From positions 4,030,001-4,094,000 of the forward strand of contig AP022133.1 of the NCBI GenBank assembly GCA_014169315.1: a stretch of DNA of 64,000 nucleotides. The letters run 5' to 3'. The stretch comes from Enterobacter cloacae. GTDB taxonomy: Bacteria; Pseudomonadota; Gammaproteobacteria; Enterobacterales; Enterobacteriaceae. Position numbers and translations under genes: made by a program. The notes under the pieces are model-generated. The model saw nothing but the letters and a program-made list of their open reading frames with translations. It was not told where the DNA came from and did not search any database. Shown piece after piece: positions 56,906-64,000 of this stretch (positions are counted from its first letter, which is position 1; each line of letters starts with the position of its first letter).

Positions 56906-58873
56906 TCAGCTATCGGTCAGCGCATTTTCGTAACGGTGCAGCATAAACACCAGCCGCCCTACCGGCTCCGTCACCTGAGGTGGCGCTTCCCAGACCTTCA
57001 GTTTCTCCTGGTAGATATCCAGCTCTTCAAGCAGTTGCTTAAAGTAGCGACGGCGTTTGTCATCACTGGATGCGGAGAGCACGTGGTCGGCAGTGCGGCG
57101 CAGCTGACGGTGAAAGGCAGACAGATCGTCGTTGATCGGCACGGGGGCATTACGCAAGCGCTGATGTGCGATGATCATCGTTAACGCCAGGCGGAACTTG
57201 CCAATATCGTCCGGGAATTTATTCAACAATAAGAACAGTTGCTGATAAAGCGCGGGCAGGTGGTTCTCTTTTCGGCGCGCAGTGTTTGTCGTCAGAGACG
57301 ATACGGCAGCCGACACGAACTGATTCAACAGCACACGGCCGGTTCGCGCCTGAGAGTTATCCCGCACCAGCAGGATCACCATCATTGCCAGAAAACACCC
57401 CACCAGCTGTCCTAGTGCACTGTCAAGGAACTGGCTGAAATGGAACGTCATCGGGTTATCCAGCACAATGATGTTGATGGTGCTTGCCAGCGCCCCCAGC
57501 GAGCCAATACGGCGTTTCTGAACCTCGATACCAATGAAGAACGCCAGCACCGCAAGGCTAATACAGAGCAACAACATGCTTTGCTGAGTCGACGGGATAA
57601 TCACCAGGAAATAGAACGCACCTATCGGCAGCGCAGCGATTGTGCCGTACAGAAAGTCGATAGCAACCATACGCGGGTTGGGCAGACGCATTGCCAGCGA
57701 CGTGACAACGGCAATCATCACCATAGCCCCACTACCGGACGTCCAGCCCGTCCACAGCCAGAACAACGTGCCGAGCATACAGGCAAGCGTGGTGCGCCAG
57801 AAATTGACCATTGCGTGGTGACGCTCGGCCGACTCTGCTTTGATCACCACTTCTCCCTGTAACACTTCCTCTTCAGCGGCACTGATTTTGGCATTGCCGA
57901 TCACGCCACGTTTAAGCAACAGATAGCGCGTCGCCGCGCCGACCCAGGTGTAAATCGTCACCGGGGTGTCGCGCTCCCCGGTCCAGGCGATCACCCGTCG
58001 CATACGCTTGAGCTGTTTATGCACGTCCTGCACCGTCTCTACCGGCTCGGCAAACAGCTCACGGAAAGTATCGGTTATCGCTTCAGGGCGGGTGTTTTGA
58101 ATCAGATACGTTTCACACGCCTGTGTAATCAGCGTTAAGGCGACGGTATTGATCGCTTTAAGGCGGCGGTTAGCACGCGCCCAGCGAGAGGACTCCATGT
58201 TCAGGTTACTGCGCATCCCATCCAGGGCCGTTGTGCGGCGCACCAGCCCACCCCAGGCTTTATCGACCTCAATTTTGTCACCATGCGCAATGCACAGCTG
58301 CATCAGTTGGTACTGGGAAACAATTAACGCATCCAGCTCGCGATCCACTTCCTGCTTGATGGAGCGCGGTGAGAAAAGCAGGTCAGCCACGATGGCGCAG
58401 ACGATGCCAATGACAATTTCGCTACAACGCTCCACGGCAAACTGTGGCGCGAGCAGCGGGTTGGCCTGGATGGTAATGATGATAATCAGTGCGGTATAGC
58501 CGGAGAGCCCCCAGGCATAGGAGTTTTCCACTTTTACCAGGGAGGAGATCCAGGTGCAGAAGCCCGCCCAGATACAGCACACCATCAGCATCAACAGCGG
58601 CGTGCGGATCATCAGAATAATAATGGCGAGTGCCGCAATACAACCGATAAACGTCCCGACGATACGCAACATCCCACGGTAGCGAATCGCGCCGGAGTAG
58701 GGTTCTCCCCCCGCCGCAAATGCAGGGCCTGCCGCGACAATCGCTGCCGTCAGCACCGCCCAGCGTGGCGTTTCCAGCTGGAAGTGAAAGCCGACAAACA
58801 GCGCCAGCACGATGGCACACGCCAGCTTCACGGCGAAGCGGATGTGCTGGCTGGCGATGGAAAAGATACCCAT
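56906..58873 (-). CDS. aaeB: p-hydroxybenzoic acid efflux pump subunit AaeB
   Basis: A 655-residue inner-membrane pump of the aromatic acid exporter (PET) family, the E. coli length. Two sets of membrane helices flank a large soluble part: [20 protein letters not shown] in the N-terminal set and [20 protein letters not shown] in the second set. With AaeA it exports hydroxylated aromatic acids. Five bases after aaeA. Confidence 0.96.
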   Translation of the reverse strand: MGIFSIASQHIRFAVKLACAIVLALFVGFHFQLETPRWAVLTAAIVAAGPAFAAGGEPYSGAIRYRGMLRIVGTFIGCIAALAIIILMIRTPLLMLMVCCIWAGFCTWISSLVKVENSYAWGLSGYTALIIIITIQANPLLAPQFAVERCSEIVIGIVCAIVADLLFSPRSIKQEVDRELDALIVSQYQLMQLCIAHGDKIEVDKAWGGLVRRTTALDGMRSNLNMESSRWARANRRLKAINTVALTLITQACETYLIQNTRPEAITDTFRELFAEPVETVQDVHKQLKRMRRVIAWTGERDTPVTIYTWVGAATRYLLLKRGVIGNAKISAAEEEVLQGEVVIKAESAERHHAMVNFWRTTLACMLGTLFWLWTGWTSGSGAMVMIAVVTSLAMRLPNPRMVAIDFLYGTIAALPIGAFYFLVIIPSTQQSMLLLCISLAVLAFFIGIEVQKRRIGSLGALASTINIIVLDNPMTFHFSQFLDSALGQLVGCFLAMMVILLVRDNSQARTGRVLLNQFVSAAVSSLTTNTARRKENHLPALYQQLFLLLNKFPDDIGKFRLALTMIIAHQRLRNAPVPINDDLSAFHRQLRRTADHVLSASSDDKRRRYFKQLLEELDIYQEKLKVWEAPPQVTEPVGRLVFMLHRYENALTDS

Positions 58874-58878
58874 AACGA

Positions 58879-59811
58879 TTAACCAAACTCACGCAGGCGA
58901 TGCGCTATTTTACGGAAGATGGAATCCTGGCTGGCATCGCGATCCTTTGCACCAGTAATGACCACAGTTGCCGTAGTACCCGCAGGCCACAGGTTGCCCT
59001 GCTGTTCATCCAGATGGATACGCACCGGCACACGCTGTGCCAGACGTACCCATTCCAGATTGGAATCTACCGTCGCCATCCCTTTCTTGTCGTTGGTACT
59101 GCTGGCGTTCGTGACACCGGCAGCAACGCTATCCACAGTACCTTTAAATACGCGGTTGCTGCCGAGCGGCGTGATCTCCGCGCGATAGCCCGGACGCACC
59201 CCTTCAAGCTTGGTTTCTTCCATATAGGCAAGCACGTAGAAGGAGTTCTGTTTCACCAGCGCCACGGCAGTCGAGCCGCGGGTAATAAATTCACCGGTAT
59301 AGACGTTGAGGTTGGTTATCCAGCCATCCGAAGGTGCGCGAATAACCGTACGCTCCAGATCCAGCCTTGCCAGATCGCGCATCGCTTCGGCTTTCGCTAA
59401 CTGATGCAGTACGGTTTGCAGCACGTTGTTGGACTGATCAATCTCTTCGCGGGACATCGCCTGGACACCCAGCTGGTTGCGACGACCGGCCTCACGACGT
59501 TTTTCAGCGGCCAGCGCCTGGTAATAGGCCACGTCTGCTTCTGATTCTTCCAGCGCTTTCTGATAACGAGGCTGGTCGATAGTGAACAGCACCTGGTCTT
59601 TTTTCACCAGCTGGTTGTCGTGTACGTTCACCGCGGTGATAAGCCCGGCCACATCAGGGGCAATCGCCACCACATCGGCGCTGAAACGCGCATCGCGCGT
59701 CCACGGTGATTCGGTGTAATAAACCCAGGCGCGAAAGATAGCGATGAACGCGAGGGTAACCAATGCCATTGTGATGGCGGTACGGGAGATTTTTCTTGTT
59801 AGCGTTTTCAC
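58879..59811 (-). CDS. aaeA: p-hydroxybenzoic acid efflux pump subunit AaeA
   Basis: A 310-residue membrane-fusion protein linking AaeB to an outer-membrane channel. One N-terminal anchor ([21 protein letters not shown]), then the lipoyl-like [20 protein letters not shown] and a coiled coil. I chose the GTG at 59811, preceded by TGAGG, because it gives exactly the E. coli length; the frame is open five codons further to an ATG at 59826. Confidence 0.95.
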   Translation of the reverse strand: MKTLTRKISRTAITMALVTLAFIAIFRAWVYYTESPWTRDARFSADVVAIAPDVAGLITAVNVHDNQLVKKDQVLFTIDQPRYQKALEESEADVAYYQALAAEKRREAGRRNQLGVQAMSREEIDQSNNVLQTVLHQLAKAEAMRDLARLDLERTVIRAPSDGWITNLNVYTGEFITRGSTAVALVKQNSFYVLAYMEETKLEGVRPGYRAEITPLGSNRVFKGTVDSVAAGVTNASSTNDKKGMATVDSNLEWVRLAQRVPVRIHLDEQQGNLWPAGTTATVVITGAKDRDASQDSIFRKIAHRLREFG

Positions 59812-59818
59812 ATCAACC

Positions 59819-60022
59819 TCAGACAAACAGGCGCGATATCAGGTAAAACAGGCAGCAATACAGCGCGGTATTGAACAATGCAGGATGCCAGACGAAATCG
59901 TAGATCCCGGTAGGGACCAGCACCCTGCGCACCAGCCAGAAAATCGCCAGTGATAAAAGAAGCTCAAAGAATATCGGTGGGAACGACAAACCGAACACCA
60001 CGATAACGGGAAACAGACTCAT
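59819..60022 (-). CDS. aaeX: AaeX family small membrane protein
   Basis: A 67-residue hydrophobic protein with two predicted helices ([20 protein letters not shown] and [20 protein letters not shown]). It is the DUF1656 member that precedes aaeAB. The function is unknown. It is the first gene of aaeXAB, divergent from aaeR. Confidence 0.94.
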
Positions 60023-60160
60023 GTTGACCTTGATAAGAGAGAGTGCAGGCGACAGATTTTTTTAGCGCACGCCACCGCAGAAGAGCAAGAAACGCCGGGC
60101 GAGAGTGGCGCAGTCGTTATGTAATTAATAATATATTAACGTAACTGTTATGCTGTTATC

Positions 60161-60183
60161 TATAATATGTGATCTAAATCACT
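60161..60183. promoter_or_regulatory. aaeR -10 element and CRP-like site
   Basis: A perfect TATAAT at 60161-60166 is followed by TGTGA-TCTAAA-TCACT at 60168-60183, one base short of a full CRP palindrome. It lies in the 179-base divergent gap between aaeX and aaeR. The site would overlap the aaeR transcription start and lie about 150 bases upstream of aaeX. Confidence 0.6.
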
Positions 60184-60201
60184 TTTAAGCCAGAGTGAAT
60201 A

Positions 60202-61128
60202 ATGGAACGTTTAAAACGCATGTCGGTCTTTGCCAAAGTGGTTGAACTTGGCTCTTTTACCGCCGCAGCACGGCAACTTCAGATGAGCGTCTCTTCCATC
60301 AGCCAGACGGTGTCAAAACTGGAAGATGAGCTTCAGGTCAAGCTGCTCAACCGCAGTACCCGCAGCATTGGACTGACGGAGGCGGGTAAAATTTACTATC
60401 AGGGCTGTCGCCGCATGCTGCATGAAGTGCAGGATGTTCACGAGCAGCTCTACGCCTTTAACAACACGCCTATCGGCACCCTGCGCATTGGTTGTTCTTC
60501 AACTATGGCACAAAATGTTCTCGCTGCCATGACCGCAGAAATGCTTAAAGAGTATCCGGGGTTAACCGTCAATCTGGTGACGGGCATTCCGGCCCCGGAT
60601 CTGATTGCCGATGGTCTGGATGTGGTGATCCGCGTAGGCGCATTGCAGGACTCCAGCCTCTTCTCTCGTCGGCTGGGCAGTATGCCAATGGTGGTTTGCG
60701 CCTCGAAAAGCTATCTGGCGCAGTACGGCATACCAGAAAAACCCGCCGACCTCAGTAACCACTCCTGGCTGGGATACAGCGTGCGTCCGGATAATGAATT
60801 TGAGCTGATTGCTCCGGAAGGACTTTCTACCAGACTGCTCCCTGAAGGCCGGTTCGTGACCAACGATCCAATGACCCTCTCCCGCTGGCTGGTTGCCGGT
60901 GCCGGGATCGCCTACGTACCGTTGATGTGGGTGATCAACGAGATCAACAGCGGTGAGCTGGAGATCCTGTTCCCGCGCTATCAGTCCGATCCGCGCCCGG
61001 TCTACGCTCTGTATACAGAGAAAGACAAGCTGCCGCTCAAAGTACAGGTCTGCATCAACTATCTGACTGAGTATTTTGTGAAAGTGGCGGAACTGTTCCA
61101 GGAAATGCGGGGGAGAAGGAAGGAGTAA
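60202..61128 (+). CDS. aaeR: LysR-type regulator AaeR
   Basis: A 308-residue LysR-type activator of aaeXAB in response to aromatic carboxylic acids. The N-terminal winged helix is MSVFAKVVELGSFTAAARQL with SVSSISQTVSKLEDEL. The effector domain starts around residue 90 (GTLRIGCSSTMAQNVL). Divergent from aaeX, the usual arrangement for LysR control. Confidence 0.95.
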   Translation: MERLKRMSVFAKVVELGSFTAAARQLQMSVSSISQTVSKLEDELQVKLLNRSTRSIGLTEAGKIYYQGCRRMLHEVQDVHEQLYAFNNTPIGTLRIGCSSTMAQNVLAAMTAEMLKEYPGLTVNLVTGIPAPDLIADGLDVVIRVGALQDSSLFSRRLGSMPMVVCASKSYLAQYGIPEKPADLSNHSWLGYSVRPDNEFELIAPEGLSTRLLPEGRFVTNDPMTLSRWLVAGAGIAYVPLMWVINEINSGELEILFPRYQSDPRPVYALYTEKDKLPLKVQVCINYLTEYFVKVAELFQEMRGRRKE

Positions 61129-61225
61129 TTCAACAGCGCCTGAACGAATATCTGGCATGAATATTCTCTGAATGACTATAGCAGTCATTCAGGAATTCCC
61201 CTTCCCGACTATCAGGAATAGTTAA

Positions 61226-61255
61226 TTGACACTTTTGCCACCCGTCATTTATCTT
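61226..61255 (+). promoter_or_regulatory. Candidate sigma-70 promoter of yagU
   Basis: A perfect TTGACA at 61226-61231 is followed, 17-18 bases on, by TTATCTT (61249-61255). It would start transcription near 61262, leaving a leader of about 85 bases before the yagU ATG; AAGGAA lies at 61338-61343. Confidence 0.65.
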
Positions 61256-61347
61256 GTAGTCGTCTGAAATTCAGACTGTTATATTTTTGTTATACATATA
61301 AACAATAAAAATATATTTCTCAGGATCACTTTAAACAAGGAATAACA

Positions 61348-61962
61348 ATGAATCTATTTGAAATGACACCGCCTTCACGGAGGCGCTACGGACTCGCCGC
61401 GTTCATTGGCCTGATTGCAGGGATTGTCTCCGCATTTGTAAAATGGGGGGCTGAAGTCCCGCTTCCACCACGTAGTCCCATCGATTTATTCACCGGTGCA
61501 TGCGGGCCAGAACAACTAATAAGAGCAGCAGGTCAGATCGATTGCTCACGCAATTTTTTAAACCCACCATATGTATTTCTGCGCGACTGGCTGGGGATTA
61601 TTGATCCTAACGCGGCCGTTTATACATTTGCCGGACATATATTTAACTGGGTTGGCGTGACGCATATTATTTTCTCAATCGTCTTTGCCGTAGGTTATTG
61701 CATAGTTGCAGAAGTCTTCCCGAAAATAAAACTCTGGCAAGGCCTGCTGGCCGGTGCATTAGCTCAGCTGTTTGTCCACATGATCTCATTCCCGCTGATG
61801 GGGCTTACCCCACCGCTCTTTGATCTTCCGTGGTACGAACACGTTTCAGAAATCGTAGGTCATCTGGTCTGGTTCTGGTCAATTGAAATTATTCGTCGTG
61901 ATCTGCGCAACCGCATCACTCACGAGCCGGATCCTGAAATCCCGTTAGAGCATTTACGTTAA
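61348..61962 (+). CDS. yagU: Inner membrane protein YagU (DUF1440)
   Basis: A 204-residue membrane protein very close to E. coli YagU, linked there to acid resistance. Membrane segments include [20 protein letters not shown], the central [20 protein letters not shown] and [20 protein letters not shown]. Residues ending [13 protein letters not shown] form the cytoplasmic tail. In E. coli yagU lies in a different chromosomal region; here it sits between aaeR and tldD. Confidence 0.95.
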   Translation: MNLFEMTPPSRRRYGLAAFIGLIAGIVSAFVKWGAEVPLPPRSPIDLFTGACGPEQLIRAAGQIDCSRNFLNPPYVFLRDWLGIIDPNAAVYTFAGHIFNWVGVTHIIFSIVFAVGYCIVAEVFPKIKLWQGLLAGALAQLFVHMISFPLMGLTPPLFDLPWYEHVSEIVGHLVWFWSIEIIRRDLRNRITHEPDPEIPLEHLR

Positions 61963-61999
61963 AAAAAAGGCGCTACTTTTTGAGTAGCGCCTTTTTTTC
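61963..61999. terminator. Bidirectional terminator between yagU and tldD
   Basis: AAAAAAGGCGCTACT-TTTTG-AGTAGCGCCTTTTTTT starts at the yagU stop. It serves both the convergent yagU and tldD. Confidence 0.95.
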
Positions 62000-62012
62000 A
62001 TACTGCTTCCGA

Positions 62013-63500
<1,488 letters not shown>

Positions 63501-63542
63501 TCATATTTATTGAGAGTGAGGCAATTACCTGCCCACGTCAAA

Positions 63543-64000
63543 TCATTGCTGTGCATCTTTGCGCGGCTGGCGCAGCACTTCATTAATCTGCGGTTTATCC
63601 ACTGGCCCCGTAATGCGGTAGCGCAGAATAGACACTTTGCTCCACAGCGGCCCCAGCACCTTGCTGGCGGCGAACACTGCCGCCCCGATTATCGGGTTCA
63701 CCACAAAGGCCGTCGCAACACCCACGGTGGCGGAAATTTCCGGTGCCACCACAGCTTCCATATCCAGCTCGCGACGCACGAGATCCACCGACCCTTTCAT
63801 CGCGATATCCGCTTCCAGGCCATCCACCAGGGTGTCGTCTGTGTGCAGCACGCCGTCCTTGATCCACGCCGTACTGCGGATGGAGTCATAATAAAAGCCT
63901 TCGCTGAAGGTATCGCTAAAGTCAAAACGCAGCTTACGCAACAACGCATCAAAGCTCAGCAGACGCAGGATCTGTCCGGCATGACCGGTACTTACGTCAG
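63543..64000 (-). CDS. yhdP: AsmA-family protein YhdP, C-terminal part (5' end beyond the window)
   Basis: The last 150 or so codons of YhdP, a very large inner-membrane-anchored AsmA-like protein that helps transport phospholipids to the outer membrane. The readable part includes GHAGQILRLLSFDALLRKL, WIKDGVLHTDDTLVDGLEAD and the C-terminal amphipathic GAAVFAASKVLGPLWSK segment. The frame is open to the right edge. The full gene is over 3.7 kb in E. coli. It lies upstream of tldD, as expected. Confidence 0.93.
   Translation of the reverse strand, partial: DVSTGHAGQILRLLSFDALLRKLRFDFSDTFSEGFYYDSIRSTAWIKDGVLHTDDTLVDGLEADIAMKGSVDLVRRELDMEAVVAPEISATVGVATAFVVNPIIGAAVFAASKVLGPLWSKVSILRYRITGPVDKPQINEVLRQPRKDAQQ

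Overview
The window is a contiguous piece of an enterobacterial chromosome. Almost every gene is a close, full-length counterpart of an Escherichia coli gene. Gene content (DUF1440 gene yagU next to aae, two yhcN copies, no nan cluster after gltBD) and the many REP-like hairpins point to Enterobacter or a near relative such as Lelliottia or Leclercia. The genus is an inference; there is no rRNA or other marker to settle it.

Layout. 1-18 kb is the envelope and nitrogen-PTS region: murA (3' part missing), ibaG and mlaBCDEF on the minus strand, then yrbG-kdsD-kdsC-lptC-lptA-lptB-rpoN-hpf-ptsN-rapZ-npr on the plus strand, then mtgA, elbB and arcB on the minus strand. The small RNA ArcZ lies opposite the 3' end of arcB. 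About 16.3-32.0 kb is a block whose E. coli counterparts lie elsewhere on the chromosome (the pepA-valS neighbourhood): lptG-lptF, pepA-holC-valS, yjgM, ahr, yjgR. It also carries accessory genes: a DUF3289-DUF943 pair, an intact IS3-family element and a stand-alone dihydroxyacetone kinase. In E. coli arcB and yhcC are neighbours, so the block interrupts that junction. Its internal order looks like a circular permutation of the E. coli order. 32-39.5 kb holds yhcC and gltBD. 39.6-44.5 kb is a 1618-residue autotransporter. 45-53 kb is sspB-sspA, rpsI-rplM, zapE, zapG, degQ, degS and mdh. 53.5-64 kb is argR, two yhcN-type genes, yhcO (barstar family), an aldehyde dehydrogenase, the aaeXAB efflux operon with its regulator aaeR, yagU, tldD and the 3' part of yhdP.

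How the genes work together. Mla (retrograde phospholipid transport), KdsCD (Kdo synthesis), LptABC plus LptFG (LPS transport), MurA and MtgA (peptidoglycan) and YhdP (phospholipid transport) build and maintain the envelope. RpoN, Hpf, PtsN, RapZ and Npr form the sigma-54/nitrogen-PTS operon. GltBD makes glutamate. ArcB and ArcZ belong to the Arc redox circuit. DegQ/DegS serve envelope stress. No CRISPR array, tRNA, rRNA, integrase or prophage was found. The most interesting segments are the DUF3289-DUF943 cassette, the rearranged block with its overlapping yjgR/yhcC junction, and the autotransporter.
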